Assembly: GCA_025929805.1 (NCBI GenBank)
Contig: JAICPP010000025.1
Span: 1 to 22,385, forward strand
Source of the DNA: Gemmatimonadales bacterium
GTDB taxonomy: Bacteria > Gemmatimonadota > Gemmatimonadetes > Gemmatimonadales > GWC2-71-9
Reading direction: 5' to 3'
Length of the DNA: 22,385 nt
The notes under the pieces were generated by a model that did not search any database, was not told where the DNA came from, and saw nothing but the letters and a program-made list of their open reading frames with translations. A program made the translations under genes and the position numbers. Shown here one piece after another: positions 7,256 through 15,218 of the stretch. Each line of letters starts with the position of its first letter. Position 1 is the stretch's first letter.

Positions 7256-9594
7256 GGCCCGCTCCTCGCCGGCAGCCGTTCGACGCGGGCGGCGCATTTG
7301 CTTCCATCGGGTTGTCCCGATAGCGGGCAGCAAGCATCGAGCATGAGCCGGTTGACCGGCAACGCTTCGTCGAACCCAGGAACGAAGAGCTGACCGCGGG
7401 CCGGCTGAGAGCGGTAGTTGAGCCGAGCCTCGATCTCGAGGGAGCCACGCCGGGTAACCAGGCGTACCTTCTCGCCGTCGGAAATGCCGAGTTGCTCAGC
7501 GTCATCCCGATTGATCTCGACGTAACCATGGGGGAGGGCGCGATGGAGCGTCGGGATGCGCTGCGTCATCGAGCCCGTTCCCCAGTGCTCGAGCACCGCG
7601 CCGGTGCTGAGCCAGAAGGGGTAGGCGCGATCAGGCGCCTCGACCGGTGGCTCGTAAGGCCGCAGCCATATCCATGCTCGGTGGTCCGGATGGCCGTAGA
7701 AATCGAAGGCACCGCGAGCGGGGTCGGCCGCCGGATCATGCGCCGTGTTGTAACGCCACCGGGTCTCTCGTCCGTTCACGTACGGCCACATCACACCAGC
7801 CTGTGTGCGCAGTTCGGAGAGGGAAGCCAAGCCACTCTGTGGGTCGTCATGGAAGCGGCCGTACTCCTGCCAGATCTGCTCCACGTGACTGTGCTGCTCC
7901 CAGGGGAACAGATCAGAGAACCCGAGACGACGCGCCACCTCGATCATCTGCCAGGCGTCACTCGTGGCGTCCCCGGGTGGCGCAATCATCCGCTCGAAGT
8001 GCTGGATCCGCCGTTCTACATTCGCGAACATTCCTTCGCGCTCGATCCACATGGCGGCTGGGAGAATGACGTTTGCTACGTCCGTCGTGGGGGTGGGATA
8101 CGCCTCCGAAACCACTATGAAGCGATCGGCCCTTGCTGCGGCCTGGCGGTACCGGTTCAGATTGGGAAGGCTGACCATCGGATTGGTCGCCTGAATCCAG
8201 AGAAAGCGGATGTCGCCCCGGTCGAGCGCCCGGAACATGGAGAGGGCAGTGTGGGTCGGATTGGGGTCGATATTCTCCACCGGAACTTCCCAGATCCCTG
8301 CTGCCCGGCGGCGGTCCTGCTCGCTTTGCACGACGCCGCGGGGCAGGGTATGGGTGAGGGTCCCGGCATCGTGGACGGCGTTGCCGCCGCTGGGCTGTCC
8401 CGTGGTGCAAAATGGGCTGTTGCCCGGGGACGCGACCTTCCCCACGAGCAGATGAATATTGTGGAGCAGATTATTGAGCCAGGTGCCGCGCACATCCTGG
8501 TTCACATCGGTTCCCCAGACGGACATAACCTTGCGTGAGCGGTCGCCATAGAGTGAGGCCAGCCAGCGAATGCTCTCCGCGGCCAAGCCGGATAACTCCT
8601 GCGCGCGCTCCGGGGTGTAATCGTCGAGGAAGCGGACGTACGCTTTCCAGGTCATGTCGGCGAGGTCCTCACTCGCGATGTCATCCTGAAGGCCAGAGCC
8701 GATCTCAAGTTTTCCCCGCCTAAAGGCGACATACCGGTCCACGAACTCACGGTTCACCAGATCCCGAGCGACGATCTCCTGACAGATGGCATTCGCGATA
8801 GCCAGCCCGGCGTGGGGGACGTGGAGCAGGGACTGGTCGGCTGCGTAGCTGGTTCGGGTCATCCGGGTGGTCAAATGGACGATGCGCACGGCCGGGTGGG
8901 CTCGCCGTCGATCCAGCATCCGAGAGAAGAGGACCGGGTCGGTTTCAGCGAGGTTGGCATCCCACAGCACGAACACATCGGCGTGATCGATGTCCTCGTA
9001 GCATCCGATCGAGCCGTCGAGACCGTAACTTGTCTGGAGGCCGGCCATTGCGCTGGCCGCATAAAGGCGCGCACTGGTCTCCACGTTGTTCGTACCCAAT
9101 GCACCCTTGAACAGCTTCGATGCCACGTAAGCATCGGGAATGGTCCACTGTGCCGATCCATAGAGAGCGACGCTGTTCTTGCCGTGTCGCCGTATGCTGT
9201 CCCGCAGCTTGTTTGCCACCAGGTCCAACGCAGTGGGCAGGGCTACCTCGACCAGCGCACCATTTTGTCGGACCATGGCTCGAGTGAGCCGATCGCGTCC
9301 ATAAGGTGCCTGGACCGAGTGATAGCCTTTCACGCAGGCCAACCCTTTGCTGACCGGTGAGTCGGAGTCGCCCTTCACGGCCACGGCGCGCCTACCTTCG
9401 ACTCCCACGAGCAGTCCGCATCCCACGCCGCAGAGGCGGCACGGAGTTCTTTTCCAGACTGGGTCTACCCGGCCAGGACGTGGGAGGGGGCCTCCCAGTG
9501 GAAGCCCCACCGCCGGGACCACGGCGGATGCGGCAGAGGCAGCGGACACCACTGCGGCCCTCTTGAGGAAAGCCCTCCGATCGACCGGTCTCAT
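7252..9594 (-). CDS. NapA-like periplasmic molybdopterin oxidoreductase with Tyr at the Mo-ligand position
   Basis: This 780-residue catalytic subunit belongs to the DMSO-reductase (MopB) superfamily and most resembles periplasmic nitrate reductase NapA. The Tat signal is DRRAFLKRAA (residues 5-14). The [4Fe-4S] motif is C52-x2-C55-x3-C59-x27-C87, followed by the conserved Lys of CVKG. NapA-like landmarks include YGSAQWTI, GCYEDIDHADVFVLW, LPAAMWIEREGMFANVERR, WPYVNGRETRWRYN, LEHWGTGSMTQRIP and the C-terminal pterin-binding domain. The segment that reads ARHCMASA in E. coli NapA reads ARLYAASA here, so Tyr178 (codon TAT, 9061-9063) replaces the Mo-coordinating Cys. Apart from slightly shorter length than classical NapA (about 830), it is intact. 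The substrate is therefore open. It starts the operon; the ribosome-binding site is weak. The napC, napD, napG and napH genes are not in this window. Confidence 0.95.
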   Translation of the reverse strand: MRPVDRRAFLKRAAVVSAASAASAVVPAVGLPLGGPLPRPGRVDPVWKRTPCRLCGVGCGLLVGVEGRRAVAVKGDSDSPVSKGLACVKGYHSVQAPYGRDRLTRAMVRQNGALVEVALPTALDLVANKLRDSIRRHGKNSVALYGSAQWTIPDAYVASKLFKGALGTNNVETSARLYAASAMAGLQTSYGLDGSIGCYEDIDHADVFVLWDANLAETDPVLFSRMLDRRRAHPAVRIVHLTTRMTRTSYAADQSLLHVPHAGLAIANAICQEIVARDLVNREFVDRYVAFRRGKLEIGSGLQDDIASEDLADMTWKAYVRFLDDYTPERAQELSGLAAESIRWLASLYGDRSRKVMSVWGTDVNQDVRGTWLNNLLHNIHLLVGKVASPGNSPFCTTGQPSGGNAVHDAGTLTHTLPRGVVQSEQDRRRAAGIWEVPVENIDPNPTHTALSMFRALDRGDIRFLWIQATNPMVSLPNLNRYRQAAARADRFIVVSEAYPTPTTDVANVILPAAMWIEREGMFANVERRIQHFERMIAPPGDATSDAWQMIEVARRLGFSDLFPWEQHSHVEQIWQEYGRFHDDPQSGLASLSELRTQAGVMWPYVNGRETRWRYNTAHDPAADPARGAFDFYGHPDHRAWIWLRPYEPPVEAPDRAYPFWLSTGAVLEHWGTGSMTQRIPTLHRALPHGYVEINRDDAEQLGISDGEKVRLVTRRGSLEIEARLNYRSQPARGQLFVPGFDEALPVNRLMLDACCPLSGQPDGSKCAARVERLPARSGP

Positions 9595-9850
9595 ACTCGC
9601 GAGCTGCGTGGAGGTAGGCGGCGGTGATCACACCGTGAGCGATTCGGCTCCTGCGGTGGCAGCGCGAGCGAGCTGAAAGGAGCTTCGCTTCGAAGAACGG
9701 TGCAAAATCGCATCCGGAAGGACCTCCGCCAGACACGCAGACCATGCTCAAGGCAGGTTGACATGACGACGCGAGAGGAGTCGGTGATCAGGTGCATACA
9801 GCCGACACTCAAACATTCGGAGAAATGGGATTAAAAGAGTCGGAACGATA

Positions 9851-9868
9851 GATGAAGTTTTCTTCATC
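9851..9868. promoter_or_regulatory. Perfect 18-base palindrome, candidate operator
   Basis: GATGAAG-TTTT-CTTCATC is a perfect inverted repeat with 7-base arms. It lies about 125 bases upstream of the 9-haem lipoprotein gene and 257 bases upstream of the NapA-like gene. The inner form ATGAA-N6-TTCAT recurs upstream of the CBS gene at 17258-17273. No T-tract follows, which argues against a terminator. A dimeric regulator acting on one or both operons is inferred; the regulator is unknown and the motif does not match the FNR or CRP consensus. Confidence 0.45.
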
Positions 9869-9923
9869 ATTTTCTCTGTAGAACTGCGGAGGGCTCTTGC
9901 GGAAAGTTACGGGGGACCTAATT

Positions 9924-9958
9924 ATGAGCCGGTAGGATTTCATGAGCGGTAGGACTTC
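9924..9958 (+). repeat. Short imperfect tandem repeat in the cytochrome-operon leader
   Basis: Two adjoining copies are seen: ATGAGCCGGTAGGATTTC (9924-9941) and ATGAGCGGTAGGACTTC (9942-9958). They differ by one base deletion and one substitution. They sit 35-69 bases before the first cytochrome start, either in the promoter or in the 5' leader. They could be tandem binding sites or a replication-slippage duplication. Confidence 0.6.
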
Positions 9959-9992
9959 GATTCCCTTCGGGTGTTGACCACGGGGGGTAGTG

Positions 9993-11642
9993 ATGTCGAC
10001 GCTGCAGCGTATTCCTCCTCGCCACTGGCTCTACCTGGGACTGCTTTCCTTCCTGAGTGGGTGCACCGATACGGTGGTACGGGACCGCGAGCCTTTTAAC
10101 CCCCCGCCCGACGCAACCAACAACTTTCTCGGATACTTTACCGCAGAAGAGAAGCAGACCACCTGTGGCAATTGTCACGTCCTCCATCAGAGGGACTGGG
10201 CCACAACCGCCCATGCCAACGCGTATGCGGTGTTAGCCTCCAGCGGCAACGACGCTCCCGAGTGCTACACCTGCCACACCGTGAGCGACAAGGGCAATGC
10301 CGTCGCTCCGGCGGCCGGCTGGGACCGGGTGCAGGACCCCGCTTATCACGACGTCCAGTGTGAGAGCTGCCATGGACCGGGCCTCGACCATGTGACGGAG
10401 CCGGATGCTCCCCAGTCCGCCAGCAATCCGCCGCTGGCCCGGGTCGGGGTGCTGGGCCCAGCGGGCGCCAGCGACTCCGCCAGCGTGGCCCAGAGCTGCG
10501 CAGCCTGTCACAATCAGAACAGCGGTCCGGGCGTGCGGGCGTACGAGGAATGGGCGGCATCGGGTCATGCGAAGTCTCTCCAGGAAGAAGACGGCACCTT
10601 CGTCAATGATGTCTCTCCCACCTGTGGATCCTGCCATGAAGGGAGGGCGGCCCTTGCTGCCTGGGGCGTGACCTCCGACTATGTCGAGCGAGGCCAGCCG
10701 GGGTCCGAGAACTACCTTGGTCAGACCTGCGCGGTCTGCCATGACCCGCATGGGACGGCTCTGGATCCCGCCACGGGTGAGCCGATCGCGCACCAGCTCA
10801 GGTACCCAATCAGCACGCCTGATATCAACCAAAACCTCTGCATGAAGTGTCACCAGCGACGGTCCGAACCGGACCAGACCAGCTCCCGCGGCCCGCATTC
10901 GCCGCAGGGTCCCATGCTGTTGGGAGACGCAGGCTACAAGCCTGCCGGGTTCGATCCCGACATTCAGGCGGTGGCGACCACTCATGGCTCGGAAAGAAAC
11001 CCAGAGCTCTGCGCTGGCTGTCACGTGAACCGGCTCGAGGGGACCGATGTGGCCACCGGCCAGCCTGCGGTATCGGCGGGACACCTGTTCCTGGCCATTC
11101 CCTGTCTCGATGCCGGCGGGCTGCCGGATTTGGCCAACCCGGATGGTTGCGCGCATGATGTACCATCCCGCTCCTGGGCGGCGTGCACCGCTTCGGGTTG
11201 CCATGGCGACGCAACGACCGCGGTGAGCGCCTTCACGCTCTCGGAGCAGCGGCTCAATCAGCTAACCGCACAAGTCTGGAATGACCTGAACGCCAACGAT
11301 ATAGTGGAAGCGGCACCCACGGATGGGGGCTACCTTTCCGACTTCGTCAACGTACCGCCGACCGAGTACGTGACCAACGACGGTAGGATTACCGCGGCGG
11401 AGGGAGCTCTGTTCAACGTGCGGATGTTGAAGGACGGCGGTGCCGACGGCTCTCATGGTGTCCACAACCCCTTCCTGGCGGAGGCGTTGCTCCGGGCAAA
11501 TATTGATGAGCTTCGGGCCACGTATCCGGGGCTTCCGCAGGCCTCACCGGCCGTCCAGGACATCATGAAGGGTCCACTGGGTGCCGTTACCAAGCGGCCA
11601 CTTTCCCGGCCCCTGATCGCCCGCCCAACAGCGGCACGATAG
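9993..11642 (+). CDS. Nine-haem c-type cytochrome lipoprotein
   Basis: This 549-residue exported cytochrome is the first gene of the conduit operon. The signal peptide ends in the lipobox LSGC, with C24 as the probable lipid site, so it is membrane-anchored and a candidate outer-membrane, possibly surface, electron carrier. Eight CxxCH motifs are seen (CGNCH, CYTCH, CESCH, CAACH, CGSCH, CAVCH, CMKCH, CAGCH), plus one spaced CTASGCH near residue 398 that would be a CX4CH haem site. The C-terminal 150 residues are haem-free and end with HNPFLAEALLRANIDEL, a pattern I associate with the ends of other multihaem cytochromes. ATG at 9993 is preferred; GTG at 9990 is in frame just before it. A G-rich stretch (9981-9987) lies upstream. 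No exact family is named. Confidence 0.92.
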   Translation: MSTLQRIPPRHWLYLGLLSFLSGCTDTVVRDREPFNPPPDATNNFLGYFTAEEKQTTCGNCHVLHQRDWATTAHANAYAVLASSGNDAPECYTCHTVSDKGNAVAPAAGWDRVQDPAYHDVQCESCHGPGLDHVTEPDAPQSASNPPLARVGVLGPAGASDSASVAQSCAACHNQNSGPGVRAYEEWAASGHAKSLQEEDGTFVNDVSPTCGSCHEGRAALAAWGVTSDYVERGQPGSENYLGQTCAVCHDPHGTALDPATGEPIAHQLRYPISTPDINQNLCMKCHQRRSEPDQTSSRGPHSPQGPMLLGDAGYKPAGFDPDIQAVATTHGSERNPELCAGCHVNRLEGTDVATGQPAVSAGHLFLAIPCLDAGGLPDLANPDGCAHDVPSRSWAACTASGCHGDATTAVSAFTLSEQRLNQLTAQVWNDLNANDIVEAAPTDGGYLSDFVNVPPTEYVTNDGRITAAEGALFNVRMLKDGGADGSHGVHNPFLAEALLRANIDELRATYPGLPQASPAVQDIMKGPLGAVTKRPLSRPLIARPTAAR

Positions 11643-11658
11643 CGCCTCCCAGCTGAGT

Positions 11659-13713
11659 ATGGCCCCCGTCCACTCGGTACTCGCGTTGTGGCCGGGGGCT
11701 TCCGTTGTCCGGTTTCAGGCAACCACCCAAGATTCGCTGGTGCGGTCATCGGACACGCTCACCGGTCGCTTCGTCGACTCGGTAGTCGTCCGCTCCCCCC
11801 TCCCAGATCCCCTCATTCCCGTCGTGCAGTGGCTGTTTCAAGTGCCCAGCTGGGTCATGATCGCGGGGATCATCCTGGGCGCGATTGTGGCGTTCGCCGT
11901 GCTGCTTTGGCTCTGGCGGCGGCGGGGGGAGATCCTAACCTGGCTTAAGACCCGCAACCGCGGGGTGAAGCTGGCGCTGGCGGGCACCGTCGGCGCGGTG
12001 CTGCTGCTGGTGCTCGGCACGGGCGTCAAGGCCTACGATTACGTCATGTATGACAATGACTTCTGCAGTGGCTGCCACATCTTCGTGCCCAGCGGTCAGC
12101 TTTTCGTCCATCCCGACACCGGCAATTACCTGTTGGTGAACAAGCCGGAGGGAAAGCATGACACCCTGTCGTGTCACGCCTGCCACCCCTTCAGTATCCG
12201 GAATCAAACCAAGACACTGGTCAACTGGATCGCAGTGCGGCCGGAGAAAATTCCACCCCACGCCAAGGTGCCGCGTCAGATCTGCGAGGAGTGCCATGTC
12301 ACGGGGGAGGCCAAGGAGAAATGGAAGCGAATCACCACCACCGCGGGGCACCGAGCCCATTTGGAATCCGATTCGGCCGCGCTGGAAGACGTCGCCTGCC
12401 TCACCTGCCACGCGCGCACAGCCCACCGGTTCCAGCCGGCCGATACCACCTGTGCCCAGAAGGGTTGCCATCTCACCGACGACACCAAGATCAGACTGGG
12501 TCGCATGGCAGCGCGATTCGATCCGGCCAACCTGCGGCCGCGACCGAACGAGGAGCAGCTCTACTGTAACTCGTGCCACCAGTTTACGGCTGACGCGCAG
12601 TTCGTATCCATGGACTCGGCTTTCGGCGCGCTTCGGCCCAGTGAGCGCCAGTGTTTCGGCTGCCACGAAATGCGCCAGCTGCTCGCGAGCTTCGATCCGG
12701 GCAAGGACCCCCATGCGGGAGGATGTGGGATGTGCCACAACCCCCACACGGATGTACGGCCGGCGGCGGCGCTCAAGTCGTGCACCGAAGCAGGGTGTCA
12801 CTCCGATTGGCGAAGCGTTGATTTCCACGTGGGTGCAGCGCATCGGAAGGTGGCGGCACGTTGCCAGACGTGCCATTCACCCCACGCGGCGCGGGTCGAT
12901 GCCAGCGACTGCACCGGGTGCCACAAAGAAGTGGGTAGACAGGGCGGACGCATGCGCCCGCCGCTTCCATTCGATACCACCAAGGCACTTGAGCAGTCGT
13001 CCCGCCTCATCGAGCCCGGCCGGTCAAGAGGCAGGGGAGACGCGCCGCCACCGGACGATCCACCGGGGAGCCGCACTATGACACCGGCCTCCCCCAGCGA
13101 CACCTTCTCCCACCAACGTCACCGCCGACTCGCCTGCCTCACCTGCCACGATCTTCGCGCCAAGGCGCGGCCGCTGACGTTCGAAGTGCCTCGTGGGTGT
13201 CAGATCTGCCACCACCAGCGTCCCGCCGCGAGTAAGTGCTCTGCCTGCCACCGGGATTCGGAGCTCGTCGATCCCGAACCGGTATCCGTGCAGGTGACCG
13301 TCTCCCGCAACAGTCCGCGGGTCCGGGAAGTGAACTTTGCCCACCAAACCCACCGCGAGCTCCCCTGCGTTAAGTGTCACCAGAGTCCGGTTAGCCTGGC
13401 TCCCACGGCCGAAGCTGCGAGTTGCACCGCCTGCCACGACGACCACCACGCAGCCGACCGGGACTGCGCCAGTTGCCATCGTACAGCGCAGATCATAACC
13501 GCCCACAAACCGCCGGTGGACGCCCACCGGGCCTGCAACCAATGTCATGTTTCAACCACAGTGGCGGCGCTGACGCCATCGCGCTCCTTCTGTCTGGCTT
13601 GCCATGATCCCGAAGTGGACCACTATAAGCCGAAGGAGTGCACTGTGTGCCACCTGCAGGCCACGCCGGAAGGATATCGGCCCCGCCTATCCGCAGCCGG
13701 TAGTCGCCCATGA
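11659..13713 (+). CDS. Twenty-haem membrane-anchored cytochrome c
   Basis: This 684-residue protein has two hydrophobic helices (about residues 63-86 and 103-124) joined by a basic loop, WRRRGEILTWLKTRNRG, that should face the cytoplasm. That places the haem region in the periplasm. Twenty haem motifs follow: 18 CxxCH and two CX4CH (C265-H271, C375-H381). Haems 1-11 lie at residues 136-422. A Pro/Arg-rich haem-free linker spans about 423-480, and haems 12-20 lie at 493-665. The second block contains FSHQRH and FAHQTH before CxxCH, typical of class III/c7-like haem packing. The second helix with its nearby haem resembles NapC/NrfH-type quinol-oxidising anchors, but homology is not proven. It starts 16 bases after the previous gene and overlaps the porin start (ATGA). 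The N-terminal 55 residues are unexplained. Confidence 0.92.
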   Translation: MAPVHSVLALWPGASVVRFQATTQDSLVRSSDTLTGRFVDSVVVRSPLPDPLIPVVQWLFQVPSWVMIAGIILGAIVAFAVLLWLWRRRGEILTWLKTRNRGVKLALAGTVGAVLLLVLGTGVKAYDYVMYDNDFCSGCHIFVPSGQLFVHPDTGNYLLVNKPEGKHDTLSCHACHPFSIRNQTKTLVNWIAVRPEKIPPHAKVPRQICEECHVTGEAKEKWKRITTTAGHRAHLESDSAALEDVACLTCHARTAHRFQPADTTCAQKGCHLTDDTKIRLGRMAARFDPANLRPRPNEEQLYCNSCHQFTADAQFVSMDSAFGALRPSERQCFGCHEMRQLLASFDPGKDPHAGGCGMCHNPHTDVRPAAALKSCTEAGCHSDWRSVDFHVGAAHRKVAARCQTCHSPHAARVDASDCTGCHKEVGRQGGRMRPPLPFDTTKALEQSSRLIEPGRSRGRGDAPPPDDPPGSRTMTPASPSDTFSHQRHRRLACLTCHDLRAKARPLTFEVPRGCQICHHQRPAASKCSACHRDSELVDPEPVSVQVTVSRNSPRVREVNFAHQTHRELPCVKCHQSPVSLAPTAEAASCTACHDDHHAADRDCASCHRTAQIITAHKPPVDAHRACNQCHVSTTVAALTPSRSFCLACHDPEVDHYKPKECTVCHLQATPEGYRPRLSAAGSRP

Positions 13714-15218
13714 CATGGCGGCGTCTGCTCCCCGCCCTGCTCGGTGGGTGGCTAGTATGGCTCGTTGCCGCGAATGCGCATGCCCAGGGATATCGCCTGC
13801 GGATCGATGCGCAAACGCAGCGCGCCGCGTTCCGCGGCGTCACTCAGGACAGCATTCCTGCTTCCATCGCCGTTCCCGCTCCAACCGGCGGGCTACAGAC
13901 GCCGGATGGAATCGCCGTCCGCTGCCAACCCGGCAGCTCATACTGTTTCTTCTTTCGTCCCGGTCCTTACCGTCAGGGTGGACCTCTGGTCACCAGCGCT
14001 GACTTGACATTGTGGGGCCTGGGTGTCAGCGGATTGAGTGTTCGGGTGAATGGGCGAGCGGGCGTGGAGCTGGGAAACAGTGACTTCTGGCCGGGGACAG
14101 AGCCGCCCCTTCAACTCCTGGAGGGATACGCAGAATACGCGAGGCGTCGATTCACCATTCGGGGAGGGCGGCAGTTCCTCACCAATCGACTCGGAATCGT
14201 CGGCATCGATGGCGGGCGCTGGGTAATTCGATCGCCTCGGTTAGGCCTCGAAGCCGAGGCGTATTTTGGCTGGGGACTGGCTCGGGCCACGGCACTCACC
14301 ATCTCGAGTTCGGCTCTCAATCCCTTGGATGACTTTCAGCCGAGGCGGCGACAGCTCGTGGCTGGGGGGGCCCTGGGATGGGGCGCACGAGACGGCAACA
14401 TTCGGCTGGATTATCGGCGTGAGGTGGAGCGGGAATCCCGCCAGTTCGGCTCCGAGCGGGTAGCGCTATCAGCCGAGCTCCACCTAGCGACCCGGTGGGG
14501 CTTAGCAGGAGGTGTGGAATACGACCTCGCGAACACCTGGTTCGGTACCGCCGATGCGACGCTGCGCTATACCGCCCGCCGGGTAACGGCCATTTTGGGG
14601 GCGCGACAGTACCGGCCTCACTTCGATCTCTGGACCATCTGGGGGGCCTTCAGCCCGGTACCTTACCATGCCGTGAATGGGTCCGTCTGGGTCCGTCCTA
14701 TTACCCGGCTGGAGCTGAGGGGACGCTGGGAGCGGTACGCCTTTTCTTCCGCCGAGGCCGAGACCCCACTGGTTGACGTTGTTGACGATGGATGGCGCTT
14801 TGCCGTCGGCGCATCGTTCCGTCCCAACACGGTCTGGACCTTCGATGGCGGATACCGCAAGGAGTCCGGCCCGGGGGCATCCTCCAACGGCTTCGAGGCG
14901 AGCATCAGCGTGGCACCCATGCCGGAGCTGACGCTGACGGTCTACGGCGCCACGCTGGAGCGCCCCCTGGAGTTTCGGTTCCAGGAGACGGGAGTGGAGG
15001 TGCTGGGGCTGGATGCGGAGTGGAGGCCCAATGCACGGGTGCGACTCGCTCTCGGTGGGGCTCACTACGGCGAAGATCGCCGGCGGCCGGATGCGAACGC
15101 GTTCGATTGGAATCAGACTCGCCTGAATGCCAGAGTCTCCCTCGTGTTCGGGAGCGGTGCTGATCGAACGCTCCTGCCGCGGGCCCTGCGGCCACGACCA
15201 CGCGCGGGCTCCCGGTGA
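13710..15218 (+). CDS. Outer-membrane beta-barrel porin of the cytochrome conduit
   Basis: This 502-residue protein has a Sec signal ending AHA before QGYRL. The mature chain is dominated by alternating amphipathic beta-strands rich in Tyr, Trp, Arg and Gly (for example YAEYARRRFTIRGGRQF and NIRLDYRREVERE). It has a near-terminal strand, NARVSLVF, followed by an unusual basic tail of about 20 residues. Two cysteines near the mature N-terminus (RCQPGSSYCF) could form a disulphide. It contains no haem motif. Its place between two multihaem cytochrome genes, with 4-base overlaps on both sides (ATGA at the start, GTGA at the end), matches porin-cytochrome conduits, where a barrel sheathes a haem wire through the outer membrane. 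It is shorter than MtrB (about 700 residues), so I infer function from context and not from family identity. Confidence 0.85.
   Translation: MTWRRLLPALLGGWLVWLVAANAHAQGYRLRIDAQTQRAAFRGVTQDSIPASIAVPAPTGGLQTPDGIAVRCQPGSSYCFFFRPGPYRQGGPLVTSADLTLWGLGVSGLSVRVNGRAGVELGNSDFWPGTEPPLQLLEGYAEYARRRFTIRGGRQFLTNRLGIVGIDGGRWVIRSPRLGLEAEAYFGWGLARATALTISSSALNPLDDFQPRRRQLVAGGALGWGARDGNIRLDYRREVERESRQFGSERVALSAELHLATRWGLAGGVEYDLANTWFGTADATLRYTARRVTAILGARQYRPHFDLWTIWGAFSPVPYHAVNGSVWVRPITRLELRGRWERYAFSSAEAETPLVDVVDDGWRFAVGASFRPNTVWTFDGGYRKESGPGASSNGFEASISVAPMPELTLTVYGATLERPLEFRFQETGVEVLGLDAEWRPNARVRLALGGAHYGEDRRRPDANAFDWNQTRLNARVSLVFGSGADRTLLPRALRPRPRAGSR

Larger units (their letters stand above)
9595..9992. other. 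Divergent intergenic control region between the two respiratory operons
   Basis: These 398 bases separate the leftward NapA-like operon from the rightward multihaem/porin operon. No credible gene is seen; the short open frames lack a recognisable product or ribosome-binding site. It is locally more AT-rich (about 9815-9925) than its surroundings, as expected for promoters. It contains a perfect palindrome (9851-9868), a short tandem repeat (9924-9958) and a small inverted repeat, CGGTG-ATCA-CACCG (9622-9635), just upstream of the NapA-like start. I could not assign -35/-10 boxes with confidence. Confidence 0.7.

Noticed and set aside
9061..9063. Selenocysteine at the Mo-ligand position of the NapA-like protein
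   Set aside because: The codon is TAT (Tyr), not TGA, so selenocysteine insertion is not possible here.
2406..9594. Alternative complex III (Act) operon
   Set aside because: A pentahaem, Fe-S and NrfD set is present, but the Mo-type subunit is a full NapA-like protein with its own Fe-S motif and Tat signal, not an ActB fusion, and the pentahaem has NapB modules.
9622..9635. CGGTG-ATCA-CACCG as a CRP/FNR-type site near the NapA-like start
   Set aside because: It does not match the TGTGA-N6-TCACA or TTGAT-N4-ATCAA patterns and the arms are only five bases.
10233..11204. Minus-strand open frame of 323 codons opposite the 9-haem cytochrome
   Set aside because: The plus strand carries the CxxCH motifs; the antisense frame is low-complexity and lacks a credible product.
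11935..12876. Minus-strand open frame of 313 codons opposite the 20-haem cytochrome
   Set aside because: Shadow of the haem-rich gene in GC-rich DNA; no domain seen.
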